Source: VRUE01 sp963702955 (lineage in GTDB: Bacteria > Actinomycetota > Thermoleophilia > Solirubrobacterales > 70-9). Taken from it: a stretch of DNA of 64,000 bases. The position numbers and the translations under genes are program-made. Below, in pieces: positions 44,441-52,483 of this stretch. The stretch is from assembly GCA_963702955.1 (NCBI GenBank), contig OY969774.1:806001-870000 (forward strand), in the 5' to 3' direction. The notes below the pieces were generated by a model that ran no database searches, was not told the DNA's origin, and was given only the letters and a program-made list of their open reading frames with translations. How positions within the stretch are numbered: position 1 is the stretch's first letter; each line of letters starts with the position of its first letter.

Positions 44441-44555
44441 ATGCCGGCCGACCTGCGGGCCGAGCAGGCTCCGCGTCGGGCGCGATCGTCTCCATCAGCG
44501 CGTCGAGGTCGTTTGCCTCCGAGGCCACCCGGTAGCTCGCAACCGCGTCGTCCAT
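44440..44555 (-). pseudogene. SnoaL-like gene remnant (N-terminus only)
   Basis: From the ATG at 44555 the frame reads MDDAVASYRVASEANDLDALMETIAPDAE, which matches the start of SnoaL/NTF2-like small proteins. It then passes into arginine/proline-rich sequence with no family similarity. The rest of the gene appears lost, probably when the neighbouring insertion sequence or another rearrangement arrived. Confidence 0.45.
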
Positions 44556-44610
44556 ATCGTCATCGTGCCACAGCACTGTTCCGCGTCAATGTCGTGAATA
44601 GTGTCGGGCC

Positions 44611-45102
44611 ATGGCCGATGTGCTGCCCGACGTGCTTCGTCCCGGTTTGCGAGTCGTGTTCTGCGGAACCGCGGCTGGATCGGCTTCCGCGCGGGCCCGC
44701 GCCTATTACGCGGGGCCGGGCAATGCGTTCTGGGCGACGCTGCACTCGACCGGGCTGACCCCCGTTCGGCTCGCGCCGGCGGAATACGGGCGCTTGCCGG
44801 AGTTCGGGATCGGCTTGACCGACGTCTGCAAGGTGCTCCATGGCTCCGACGAGGAGGTCGGGACGGTCGAGTTCGACGTCGCCGGCCTGGAGGAGCGCAT
44901 CGCCGAAGCGGAACCGGCGAACCTCGCCTTCAACGGCAAGAACGCCGCTCGTGCCGTACTCGAGCGCGGGGTAGATTACGGCTTGCAGGAGGAGCGGATC
45001 GGCGGCGCGGCCGTGTGGGTCCTGCCGTCGACCTCCGGTGCCGCCCGCCGCTTCTGGAACATCGAGCCCTGGCGCGAGCTCGCAGCGGCGTGCCCCCCTT
45101 GA
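44611..45102 (+). CDS. mug: Mug/TDG-type mismatch-specific DNA glycosylase
   Basis: A 163-residue uracil/thymine-DNA glycosylase of the Mug family, removing U or modified bases opposite G. Seen: FCGTAAGSASARARAYYAGPGNAFWATLHSTGLTP (active-site motif; the GxNFWxxL equivalent is GNAFWATL) and the intercalation loop STSGAARRFW near the C-terminus. In Mug/TDG proteins an Asn follows the first glycine motif; here the equivalent is an alanine-rich AAGSAS, so activity may differ. Likely cargo of the inserted region, since it sits within the repeat-flanked segment. Confidence 0.88.
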   Translation: MADVLPDVLRPGLRVVFCGTAAGSASARARAYYAGPGNAFWATLHSTGLTPVRLAPAEYGRLPEFGIGLTDVCKVLHGSDEEVGTVEFDVAGLEERIAEAEPANLAFNGKNAARAVLERGVDYGLQEERIGGAAVWVLPSTSGAARRFWNIEPWRELAAACPP

Positions 45103-45122
45103 ACATCGAGAAGGAGAACACC

Positions 45123-45608
45123 ATGGAGAAGGTCTTCGAGATCTACATCAAGACGACGCCGGAGCGACTCTGGCGGGCGATCACCGATTCCGAGCTGCGC
45201 AGCAAGTACAGCTTCGGCGTCGGGATCGAGTCGAGCTGGGAGCCCGGCTCGAGCTACGTGGCGAGCCACCCCGCGGCGGGCGTCGAGATCAGCGAGGGAG
45301 AGAACCTCGAGGTCGAGCCGCCGCGCCGGCTCGTGCAGAGCTTCAACGCGCTCTGGGGGGACGACGTGCGGGCCGAGCCGACCTCGCGGGTCACCTGGGA
45401 GATCGAGCCGATCGGCGACTCGTGCCAGCTGATCGTCACCCACGACCGGCTGCGCAACGTGTCCGGGACCTCCCCCGGCGCCAACCCGCAACTCTTCGGC
45501 GGCTGGCCGATGATCCTCTCGGGGCTGAAGACGCTGCTCGAGACCGGCGAGCTGCTGACCACCCCGGGATCGCTGCGCTACTCGTCGTCGAGCGACCGGG
45601 CGACCTGA
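45123..45608 (+). CDS. SRPBCC/AHSA1-family protein
   Basis: A 161-residue START-like (AHSA1) protein: EIYIKTTPERLWRAITDSELRSKYSFG at the start, a central EGENLEVEPPRRLVQSFNALWG, and LIVTHDRL...GWPMILSGLKTLLETG at the end. These proteins bind small hydrophobic ligands; the substrate is unknown. The start ATG has a GGAGAACACC ribosome binding site. It follows mug by 20 bp and probably shares its transcript. In related bacteria such genes often accompany an ArsR regulator, which is absent here. Confidence 0.87.
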   Translation: MEKVFEIYIKTTPERLWRAITDSELRSKYSFGVGIESSWEPGSSYVASHPAAGVEISEGENLEVEPPRRLVQSFNALWGDDVRAEPTSRVTWEIEPIGDSCQLIVTHDRLRNVSGTSPGANPQLFGGWPMILSGLKTLLETGELLTTPGSLRYSSSSDRAT

Positions 45609-45618
45609 TCCGGGCAGG

Positions 45619-45639
45619 GGTCCGCCTGCCCAGCGGACC
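45619..45639. terminator. GC hairpin downstream of the SRPBCC gene
   Basis: A perfect 7-bp stem GGTCCGC-CTGCCCA-GCGGACC, 10 bp after the stop of the plus-strand gene and 140 bp after the dxs stop on the other strand. No T-run follows on either side. Candidate terminator. Confidence 0.45.
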
Positions 45640-45689
45640 TGCATATCCGGAGATACGCGCCTTCTCTCCCTGTAGTAACCCCAGAAACG
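45636..45689. repeat. Right copy of the island-flanking direct repeat
   Basis: The 21-bp exact core is 45666-45686; flanking similarity extends leftward through CATAT and GGAGATAC. It lies between the SRPBCC gene and the 3' end of dxs, whereas the left copy lies upstream of tlyA. Confidence 0.75.
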
Positions 45690-45779
45690 TCCGCGAAAAA
45701 CGAGCCGGTTCCGTCGCCACCAAGAAGGCCGGCGAGCAGGCTAACCGATTGAGCGCTTTGACGCAAGCGCGAATTTCGA

Positions 45780-47816
45780 TCAGCTGAGCGCGGGCTCGCC
45801 GGAGCGCAGCGCGGCGAGCACGCGATCGGCCACCGACTCGCCGGTCAGCCCGACCTCCTCGCGCAGCAGCGCCGGCTTGCCGTGGGTGACGTAGCGGTCG
45901 GGGAGGCCGACCCGCAGCACCCGCGCCCGCTCGCCCGGGCGCTCGCCGAAGGCGTCCTCGAGGTGCTCGAGCACGCCGGAGCCGAAGCCGCCCGGCAGCA
46001 CGTTCTCCTCGATCGTCACCACCAGGTCGTGGCTCAGCGCCAGCCGCTCCAGCAGCTCCTCGTCGAGCGGCTTGGCGAAGCGCGCGTCGGCGACGGTCGG
46101 CCGCAAGTCGTGGCCGGCGAGGATCTCGGCCGCCCGCAGCGCCACCGAGACCCCGTAGCCGTAGCCGAGCAGCGCCACCCGCTCGCCGCCGATCAGCAGC
46201 TCGCCGCTGCCGATCGGGATCTCGCGCGGCTCGGCCGGCAGTGCGGTCCCCTCGGCCGCGCCGCGCGGGTAGCGCAGCGCCGCCGGGCCGTCGTGGGCGA
46301 TCGCCGTACGCAGCATGTGAACCAGCATCGCCTCGTCGCGCGGCGCCATCAGCACGACGTTCGGCAGCGGGCGGAAGTAGGAGACGTCGAAGGCGCCGTG
46401 GTGGGTCGGTCCGTCGTCGCCGACCAGGCCCGCCCGGTCCATCGCGAAGGTCACGTCCAGCTCCTGCAGGCAGACGTCATGGATGATCTGGTCGTAGGCG
46501 CGCTGGAGGAAGGTCGAGTAGATCGCGCAGACCGGCTTCGCGCCCTGCAGCGCCAGGCCGGAGGCCAGCAGGACCGCGTTCTGCTCGGCGATGCCGACGT
46601 CGTAGTACTGCTGAGGCCGCGCCTCGGCCAGCTGCTGCAGGCCGGTCCCCCCCGCCATCGCCGCGGTGATCCCGATCACCCGCTCGTCGCGCTCGGCCTC
46701 GGCGACGATCGTCGTGCCGAAAACCTGCGTGTACTGGGGCGGGGCGCCGGCTGCCGGCGGCTTCTCCAGCCGCTCCGGGGCGATCGCCTCGGGCGAGTCG
46801 GACTCCTTGACCGCGACCGGCTTCGCCGCCGGGGCGCCGTTGACGATCGAGTTCGGTTTCGCCGCGTGCCACTGCTCCATTCCCTCGAGCCCACCCTCCT
46901 CGGCCGGGGCGAAGCCCTTGCCCTTGACGGTGTGGATGTGGACGACGACCGGGCGGTCGGCCTCGAACGCCTCGCGCAGCGCCTCGCGCAAGGCGCCCAC
47001 GTCGTGGCCGTCGATCACCCCCATGTAGGCGAGGTCGAGCTCCTCGAAGAACAGGCCCGGGGCCCAGTAGGCCTTGATCGCCGACTTGATCTCCGGCCCC
47101 AGCCGTTCGATCCGCTCGCCGAGCCCCAGCGGCAGCTTGGTCAGCCTGTCCTCGACCCCCTCGCGGGCGTGGTAGAGGCGCGGGTTGAGCCGCACCCGGT
47201 TGAAGTAGCGCGAGAGCGCGCCGACGTTGGGCGAGATCGACATCCCGTTGTCGTTGAGGACGATCACGATCGGCGTCTGCAGGCCGCCCGCCGCGTGCAG
47301 CGCCTCGTAAGCGACGCCGCCGGTCAGCGCCCCGTCGCCGATCACCGCGGCGACCCGGCCGTCCTCGCCGATGCCCTTGCGCATCGCCTCCTTCAGCCCG
47401 ACCGCGTAGCCGATCGAGGTCGAGGCGTGGCCGGCGCCCATGATGTCGTGCTCGGACTCGGCGATCGAGCAGAACGGGGCGAGGCCCTCGTACTGGCGGA
47501 TCGTCGGCAGCTGCTCCCGCCTGCCGGTGAGGATCTTGTGCGGGTAAGCCTGGTGACCGACGTCCCAGAGGATCTTGTCGCGCGGCGAGTCGAGCAGGCT
47601 GTGCAGGGCGACCGCCAGCTCACAGGTGCCGAGGTTGGCGCCGAAGTGGCCGCCGATCTCGCCGATCGTGTCGATGATGTATGTGCGCATCTCCTGCGCC
47701 ACCTGCTGCAGCTGCTCGTCGTCGAGCTCGTGCAGGTCGGCCGGTCCGTCGATCCCGGCCAGCAGCGCGGTGCGGGGCTCCTCCCCGTCCTCTTGCTCTT
47801 TCGGCTTCTCGCTCAT
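45780..47816 (-). CDS. dxs: 1-deoxy-D-xylulose-5-phosphate synthase
   Basis: DXS joins pyruvate and glyceraldehyde 3-phosphate with TPP, the entry step of the MEP isoprenoid pathway. The 678-residue product has GHQAYPHKILTGRR, the TPP/Mg motif VIGDGALTGGVAYEALHAAG...NDNGMS, and FAMDRAGLVGDDGPTHHGAFD. The chain is somewhat longer than usual because of a linker near residues 310-350 (SIVNGAPAAKPVAVKESD). It overlaps the polyprenyl synthase gene upstream (ATGA). Confidence 0.96.
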   Translation of the reverse strand: MSEKPKEQEDGEEPRTALLAGIDGPADLHELDDEQLQQVAQEMRTYIIDTIGEIGGHFGANLGTCELAVALHSLLDSPRDKILWDVGHQAYPHKILTGRREQLPTIRQYEGLAPFCSIAESEHDIMGAGHASTSIGYAVGLKEAMRKGIGEDGRVAAVIGDGALTGGVAYEALHAAGGLQTPIVIVLNDNGMSISPNVGALSRYFNRVRLNPRLYHAREGVEDRLTKLPLGLGERIERLGPEIKSAIKAYWAPGLFFEELDLAYMGVIDGHDVGALREALREAFEADRPVVVHIHTVKGKGFAPAEEGGLEGMEQWHAAKPNSIVNGAPAAKPVAVKESDSPEAIAPERLEKPPAAGAPPQYTQVFGTTIVAEAERDERVIGITAAMAGGTGLQQLAEARPQQYYDVGIAEQNAVLLASGLALQGAKPVCAIYSTFLQRAYDQIIHDVCLQELDVTFAMDRAGLVGDDGPTHHGAFDVSYFRPLPNVVLMAPRDEAMLVHMLRTAIAHDGPAALRYPRGAAEGTALPAEPREIPIGSGELLIGGERVALLGYGYGVSVALRAAEILAGHDLRPTVADARFAKPLDEELLERLALSHDLVVTIEENVLPGGFGSGVLEHLEDAFGERPGERARVLRVGLPDRYVTHGKPALLREEVGLTGESVADRVLAALRSGEPALS

Positions 47817-48676
47817 TCGTTCCTGGTGAAGATGTAGTCGGCGATGCCCCTCAGGTCGCCGCTGTCGCCGCCGGCCTCGGCCAGCGCCGCTGTCGCCTTG
47901 GCGTGGGAATCGGCGGCCAGCTCGCGGGCCCGGTCGAGGCCGAAGAGGCTGACGTAGGTGAGTTTGCCATGTCGCTCGTCACTTCCACGGGGCTTGCCGA
48001 GCTGCTCGTCGCTGCCGGTCACGTCGAGGATGTCGTCGACTATCTGGAACAGCACCCCGAGCTCGTCGGCGAAGCGTCGATAGGGAATTGTCTCAGGTTC
48101 GCCGACTCCCTCGAGGACCAGGACGACGCCGACCGCGGCGGCGATCAATCGCCCGGTCTTCAGCTCGTGCAGCGCCCGCAGCTCCTCGGCGTCGGCCGCT
48201 TCGCCGACGACGTCGGCGTACTGCCCGCCGACCATCCCGGCGACCCCGGTCGCCGCGGTCAGCTCGCCGAGCGCCGCCAGGACCAGCGCCGGCTCGCCGG
48301 GCTGGCCGCGGAAGATGCGGATCGCCTCGGCGAAGAGGCCATCGCCGGAGAGGATCGCGACGTCCTCGCCGAACTTGACGTGCGCGGTCGGCATGCCGCG
48401 CCGCAGCTCGTCGTCGTCCATCGCCGGCAGGTCGTCGTGGATCAACGAGTAGGTGTGGATCAGCTCGAGCGCCGCGGCGACCGAAAGGTAGCCGCGCGGG
48501 TCGGCGCCGAGCGCGCGTGCGGTCGCCAGGGCGAGCACCGGCCGCACCCGCTTGCCGCCGGCCAGCAGCGAGTAGCGCATCGCCTCTTCCAGCCCGGCCG
48601 CCGCCGGGGGGGCCGCGAAGCTCAGCCGGTCCAGCTCGGCGTCGACGAGCGCCCGCAGGTCCTCGGGGTAGCTCAC
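47813..48676 (-). CDS. ispA: Polyprenyl (farnesyl/geranylgeranyl) diphosphate synthase
   Basis: A 287-residue trans-isoprenyl diphosphate synthase. First aspartate-rich motif LIHDDLPAMDDDELRRG (the four-residue-insert form typical of bacterial FPP/GGPP synthases), second FQIVDDILDVTG. GGKRVRPVLALAT is the substrate-binding region. The product chain length cannot be read reliably from sequence. It starts with a GTG overlapping the small xseB-like ORF (GTGA) and runs straight into dxs, linking supply and use of isoprenoid units. Confidence 0.93.
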   Translation of the reverse strand: MSYPEDLRALVDAELDRLSFAAPPAAAGLEEAMRYSLLAGGKRVRPVLALATARALGADPRGYLSVAAALELIHTYSLIHDDLPAMDDDELRRGMPTAHVKFGEDVAILSGDGLFAEAIRIFRGQPGEPALVLAALGELTAATGVAGMVGGQYADVVGEAADAEELRALHELKTGRLIAAAVGVVLVLEGVGEPETIPYRRFADELGVLFQIVDDILDVTGSDEQLGKPRGSDERHGKLTYVSLFGLDRARELAADSHAKATAALAEAGGDSGDLRGIADYIFTRNE

Positions 48677-48843
48677 TGCTGCCGCTGTTCGCGGATCAGG
48701 CGGTTCGCCTCCTCGACCGCCTCGGTTGACAGCTCGGCTGCCTCGCGGGCCAGCTCGGCGGCGCGCTCGTCGCTCGCCTCGGAGCCCTCCAGCTCGGCGG
48801 CGATCTCCTGCAGCCGGGCCGAGACCTCGCGCAGGCGGCTCAC
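48673..48843 (-). CDS. xseB: XseB-like small helical protein (56 residues)
   Basis: A 56-residue, almost entirely helical, acidic protein (SRLREVSARLQEIAAELEG...STEAVEEANRLIREQRQQ). It overlaps nusB upstream and the prenyl synthase downstream, both as GTGA, so it is almost certainly translated. The position between nusB and ispA is where xseB (exonuclease VII small subunit) lies in many bacteria, and the size and helix pattern fit. However, no xseA is adjacent, and the sequence match is weak, so the name is provisional. Confidence 0.6.
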   Translation of the reverse strand: MSRLREVSARLQEIAAELEGSEASDERAAELAREAAELSTEAVEEANRLIREQRQQ

Positions 48844-49220
48844 GAAACCCCCTGCCGCTCGCGCATCACGGCGCCGAGGATGCCGTTGACGAAGCCCGGC
48901 GCATCGGCGCCGCAGTACTCCTTGGCGATCTCGACCGCCTCGTCGATCGCCACCTCGTCGGGCACCTCGTCGCTGTGCTCGATCTCATACAGCGCCACCC
49001 GCATCGCGTTCAGCTCCAGCGGCGCGATCCGCTTCAGCTCCCAGCCGCGTGCATGGCGGGCGATCGTCGCGTCCAGCTCCTCGCGGTGCGAGTCGACCGC
49101 CTCGGCCAGCTCGCGGGTGAACGGCCGGGCCTCGCTCAGCAGCTCGGGGAGCGGCCGGCCGGTGAGGTCGCGCTGGTAACCGGCGAAGACGGCGTCGCGG
49201 CGCTGATCGGACCTACGCAT
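48840..49220 (-). CDS. nusB: Transcription antitermination factor NusB
   Basis: NusB binds boxA RNA with S10 and supports rRNA antitermination. The 126-residue product has the all-helical fold with RRDAVFAGYQRDLTGRPL at the start and IAPLELNAMRVALYEIEH...AIDEAVEIAKEYCGADAPGFVNGILGAV, the family's most conserved part. The ATG at 49220 fits the family; the upstream frame is arginine-rich and not used. First of four overlapping genes ending with dxs. Confidence 0.94.
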   Translation of the reverse strand: MRRSDQRRDAVFAGYQRDLTGRPLPELLSEARPFTRELAEAVDSHREELDATIARHARGWELKRIAPLELNAMRVALYEIEHSDEVPDEVAIDEAVEIAKEYCGADAPGFVNGILGAVMRERQGVS

Positions 49221-49236
49221 GCCCCTATCTTCGCGC

Positions 49237-49620
49237 TTATGGGGCCCCGAGCGCCTCGCCGACGGCGCGCAACAACTGCTCGCGGCTGAACGGCTTCTCG
49301 AGGATCGTCGCGTCGGCCTCGCCCGCGGGCAAGGCGGTCCGGTCCTCGGCATAGCCGGACATGTAGATCGCCTTGACCTGCGGATGCCGATCGCGGGCGC
49401 GGGTCACAAGCTCCGCCCCGGTCATCCCCGGCATCCGCAGGTCGACGACGATTGCGTCGATCTCCTCCCCTTCAAGAATCGTCTCGGCCTCGGCGCCGCC
49501 GGTCGCGACCCTTGTCACGTAGCCGCGTCGCTCGAGCATCCGCGCGACCAGCGTCACCACCGCCTCCTCGTCGTCGACGACGAGGATCGTCCCAGCGGCT
49601 GCTCTCGGTTCGCCTCCCAT
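49237..49620 (-). CDS. Single-domain response regulator
   Basis: A 127-residue stand-alone receiver: acidic pocket VVDDEEAVV, phosphoacceptor Asp in IVVDLRMPGMTGAEL, Thr/Ser switch at AIYMSGYAED, and the conserved Lys in ILEKPFSREQL. No output domain, so it works through protein contacts, phosphate transfer (for example with an Hpt partner such as the one at 19933-20298) or as a phosphate sink. It lies between efp and nusB on the same strand. Confidence 0.9.
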   Translation of the reverse strand: MGGEPRAAAGTILVVDDEEAVVTLVARMLERRGYVTRVATGGAEAETILEGEEIDAIVVDLRMPGMTGAELVTRARDRHPQVKAIYMSGYAEDRTALPAGEADATILEKPFSREQLLRAVGEALGAP

Positions 49621-49705
49621 GCCGATCTCCTGCCGACATGATGACGAACTACATTGTTTATTTCAATACGAACCGAGATGTTTTTCTAATTTTGACTATG
49701 CGCGC

Positions 49706-50266
49706 TCATGCACGCGACAGGTACTCGCCGTTGCGGGTGTCGACCCGGATGCTTTCGCCCTCGTCGATGAAGAGCGGCACCTGGACCACCACCCCGGACT
49801 CCAGGGTCGCCGCCTTGTTGCCGCCGCCGGAGGCGGTGTCGCCCTTGACCCCGGGCTCGGTCTGCGTGACCTTCATCTCGATCGCGCTCGGCACCTGCAC
49901 GTCGCTCGGCCGTTCGTCGACGAACAGCACGTCGACCTCGTCGTTGGGCAGCACCCAGCGCATCGCCTCGCCGACGACGTCGCTCGGGATCTCGATCTGC
50001 TCGTAGTCCTGGCTGTCCATGAAGACCGCCGCCTCGCCGGAGTCGTAGAGGTACTGCATCTTGCGCGACTCGGTGCGGACGGGCCGGAACTTCTCCCCGG
50101 CCCGGAACGTTTTGTCCTGCACCGAGCCGTCGTCGAGCTTGCGCAGCTTCGTCCGCACGAAGGCCCCGCCCTTGCCGGGCTTGACGTGCTGGAACTCGAG
50201 GATCTTGAAGACCGACCCGTCGATTTCGATGTGGCTGCCGTTCTTGAATTCGTTCGTGCTTATCAC
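49706..50266 (-). CDS. efp: Translation elongation factor P
   Basis: EF-P helps ribosomes through polyproline stretches. The 186-residue product has three beta-barrel domains. The loop that carries the modified residue is HVKPGKGGAFVRTKLR, with a lysine at the tip. The C-terminal GDTASGGGNKAATLESGVVVQVPLFI is the usual domain III signature. The upstream 225 bp are AT-rich and probably hold its promoter; 85 bp of AT-rich DNA separate it from the response regulator gene. Confidence 0.96.
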   Translation of the reverse strand: MISTNEFKNGSHIEIDGSVFKILEFQHVKPGKGGAFVRTKLRKLDDGSVQDKTFRAGEKFRPVRTESRKMQYLYDSGEAAVFMDSQDYEQIEIPSDVVGEAMRWVLPNDEVDVLFVDERPSDVQVPSAIEMKVTQTEPGVKGDTASGGGNKAATLESGVVVQVPLFIDEGESIRVDTRNGEYLSRA

Positions 50267-50492
50267 GTATTTTGCCTGCTAATTTGGCGTTTCTTCAATG
50301 TGTAAGTCCATCCTGGGCTGCGAACCAGGCCGGAGGATATTGGAGTATCAAGCTTCCGAGGAGCCATGCCGCGCCTCGTGGACTATCAATCAGCGATTTG
50401 GTTCTCGACTATTGATCGAGACGCGCCTCTCCCTGGCGCGAGCTGTAGGGAATCTCTATACAAGAATCGAATCCGCTCGGCGCCGTCGGTGG
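50267..50492. other. Intergenic region upstream of efp
   Basis: Noticeably lower GC than its surroundings and no protein-like frame. It separates two genes on the same strand (the GNAT gene ending at 50493 and efp starting at 50266), so it probably contains the GNAT terminator and the efp promoter. I see no clear sigma-factor boxes or strong hairpins. Confidence 0.4.
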
Positions 50493-51194
50493 TCAACTAC
50501 GCACGGGCATGAAGTCGCTGAGCGCGCGCTTCTGCAAGCCATCGGTGTCGAAATTGCCCAGAGCGAGCCAGTTGCTGAAGCCCTTTCGGATTGCAGGCCA
50601 CTCGTCGTCAACGATCGCAAACCAAGCGGTGTCGCGGTTGCGACCCTTGACGACTTGGTGGTTTCGGAAGACGCCCTCGAAGCGAAAACCGAAGCGCTCG
50701 GCCGCGACGCGCGAGGCTGTGTTGAGAGCGTTGCACTTCCACTCTAGGCGGCGGTAGCCGAGATCATCGAAAGCGTGGCTAGCGAGAAGGTAGATCGCCT
50801 CGGTGGCGGCGATCGTGCGCTGAAGCTCAGGACCAAACCAAATATGGCCGATCTCGATCGAGCCGAAGGCGGGCTCAATGCGCAGGTAGGAGCAAAAGCC
50901 CATGGGGCGGTCATGGATCAGCGGTTCGATCACGAAGTAGACGTGGCCTTCGGCAGAAGCCGCCCAGGCGAGCATTCCCTGCATTTGCTCTGGGCTGTCG
51001 TAAGGGCCATCGGGGAGGTAGGTCCAGATCGCCGGATCGCCTGCCGGCAGATGGGAGACGGCGTACAGGGGCTCGGCGTCAAGCGCCGGATCGATTGGAC
51101 GCAGAAGGACGTGAGTGCCGCGCAACGCTTCGCGCCTGGGCGGCTCCACAGGGCTCCACTCAACGGGATCACCAACGGGTAGATCGCGGGGCAC
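50493..51194 (-). CDS. GNAT N-acetyltransferase (RimJ/RimL-like)
   Basis: A 233-residue acetyltransferase. LRGTHVLLRPIDPALDAEPLY opens the domain, IEIGHIWFGPELQRTIAATEAIYLLASHAFDDLGYRRLEWKCN covers the acetyl-CoA-binding helix, and NTASRVAAERFGFRFEGVFRNHQVVKGRNRD is characteristic of RimJ/L-type enzymes. A GTG start (51194) is chosen because it gives the full N-terminal strand. Lower GC than neighbouring core genes. Substrate unknown. Confidence 0.87.
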   Translation of the reverse strand: MPRDLPVGDPVEWSPVEPPRREALRGTHVLLRPIDPALDAEPLYAVSHLPAGDPAIWTYLPDGPYDSPEQMQGMLAWAASAEGHVYFVIEPLIHDRPMGFCSYLRIEPAFGSIEIGHIWFGPELQRTIAATEAIYLLASHAFDDLGYRRLEWKCNALNTASRVAAERFGFRFEGVFRNHQVVKGRNRDTAWFAIVDDEWPAIRKGFSNWLALGNFDTDGLQKRALSDFMPVRS

Positions 51195-51243
51195 AACGGA
51201 ACAAATACAGAAGTTTCGGCGTGAAAGTTCTGAGGCCCGAACG

Positions 51244-51625
51244 CTACGCTCGCTGGCGAGCTTTGCGATGTGTGCGAAGACCAGACCGTGGGCCGATGAC
51301 GAGCCAGACGCAGACGGCGGGCGCGCCATCCTCCGGGCTGTTGCGATAGATCAGGCGGAAGCGCGGCTTTCCCTTGTGGCTCTCGACGTCGAAGCGGACT
51401 CGTCGGCAATCAGCCAACTCGGGTGTCAACCCGGCCCCATCGTTCGCCGGTGTGCGGATTCGCCTCGCATGCCAAGAACAGCTCAGCGATGCGACACTTC
51501 AGCGCGTGGACTTCGGCTTTCCGCTCAGCACGGGCATCTGAAGGAAGCGCCGTTAGTTCGGCGTTGTCTCCTTTAACTCCGTCGGCAAGCTCGACCTTAA
51601 CCTCGGGAACGGCTTCGCCGCTCAC
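51244..51625 (-). pseudogene. RelE-like toxin gene, apparent frameshift
   Basis: The first part reads SGEAVPEVKVELADGVKGDNA...CRIAELFLACEANPHTGERWG. The second lies in another frame after a run of C/G (51430-51438) and continues LTPELADCRRVRFDVES, GKPRFRLIYRNSPEDGAP, GPRSGLRTHRKARQRA. The second half looks like the core of a RelE-fold mRNA interferase. Joined, the protein would be about 125 residues. As given, neither half would fold. The companion antitoxin-like gene directly upstream is intact. Confidence 0.6.
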
Positions 51626-51628
51626 GGG

Positions 51629-51850
51629 CTAGTGAACATTGATGCCGAGGTCGGCTAGCACCTGGGCGCCGTCCTCGGTGTGCTCGGCGGCACCGCTCCG
51701 AACGCGCTCGGCGGCGAGGGCCTCAACTTCGTCATCGGCTTGGCGGTCTTGGAGCGCCGCAATCTCGCCTTTCATCTCGCGCATCTGCGCTTCGAGATCG
51801 TTCAACATCTCGTAAAGCTGTCTGGATTTAGTCCCAGGAAGGAGAGGCAT
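51629..51850 (-). CDS. Small antitoxin-like protein
   Basis: A 73-residue mostly helical acidic protein: KSRQLYEMLNDLEAQMREMKGEIAALQDRQ forms a probable coiled coil, and the C-terminal HTEDGAQVLADLGINVH resembles the tail of small antitoxins. It is encoded three bases before the broken toxin gene, in antitoxin-first order. No DNA-binding motif is clear. The name is an inference from its neighbour. Confidence 0.55.
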   Translation of the reverse strand: MPLLPGTKSRQLYEMLNDLEAQMREMKGEIAALQDRQADDEVEALAAERVRSGAAEHTEDGAQVLADLGINVH

Positions 51851-51856
51851 CAACCC

Positions 51857-51995
51857 CAGGATAGCCGCGCTGTCCGCCGTAACTGTCAGAGTTCGCGATC
51901 TTGCGGGCTATGTGCCTGTTGACCAGCTAGAGAACTGGTTGGTCGAGATCACGGCGGCGAATCCTAGCCATTACCCTTGGTCGGTCAGGGAATGA
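51857..51995 (+). pseudogene. Possible gene fragment (C-terminal piece)
   Basis: A plus-strand frame reads RVRDLAGYVPVDQLENWLVEITAANPSHYPWSVRE and stops at 51995, overlapping the next gene's ATG. The text is protein-like, but no start codon or beginning is present, so it may be the end of a lost gene. Confidence 0.3.
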
Positions 51996-52477
51996 GGGGG
52001 AAGCTGGGGACAATCGCCGCAATCGGGGTCGCGACCTTCGCCGTCGTGCCGTTCGCGCACGGCGAAGAACCGCAGACCCGCGAAGGCTATGTGGCGCAGG
52101 TCGAGCCGATCTGCAAGACCAACACGGAAGCCGGCAAGCGAATCCTCGCCGGGGCGAGCGAGCGGATCAAGAAGCGCGACCTGAAGCCGGCCGGCAAGCA
52201 GTTCATCCAGGCCTCGAAGTCCTTCGGGCAGGGCATCGGGCAGATCGTCGCGGTGCCCAGGCCGGCCGCGGACGACGCCAGGCTGCAGAAGTGGTTCAAG
52301 TTCCTGCGGGTCGTCAAGGTGCGGCTGTTCAAGCTCGGCAAGGCGCTGGAAGCGGACGAACGGCTACGGGCGACCCACGGCGAGATCCAGCTCGAACGCA
52401 GCGCCAACGCCGCCAACAACGTCAGCTTCGCCTTTCACTTCCACTACTGCCGCCTCAGCCGCGAACGCTTCCAGTGA
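51992..52477 (+). CDS. Secreted protein of unknown function
   Basis: A 161-residue secreted protein: signal peptide MRGKLGTIAAIGVATFAVVPFAHGEE with cleavage probably after AHG. The mature part begins REGYVAQVEPICKTNTEAGKRIL and is rich in Lys/Arg and helices, with two cysteines that could pair (one early, one near the end). Other Solirubrobacterales-type secreted proteins share the 'YVxxVEPIC' start in my recollection. Function unknown. It converges with the SDR gene, leaving six bases between stops. Confidence 0.68.
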   Translation: MRGKLGTIAAIGVATFAVVPFAHGEEPQTREGYVAQVEPICKTNTEAGKRILAGASERIKKRDLKPAGKQFIQASKSFGQGIGQIVAVPRPAADDARLQKWFKFLRVVKVRLFKLGKALEADERLRATHGEIQLERSANAANNVSFAFHFHYCRLSRERFQ

Positions 52478-52483
52478 GGGCGC

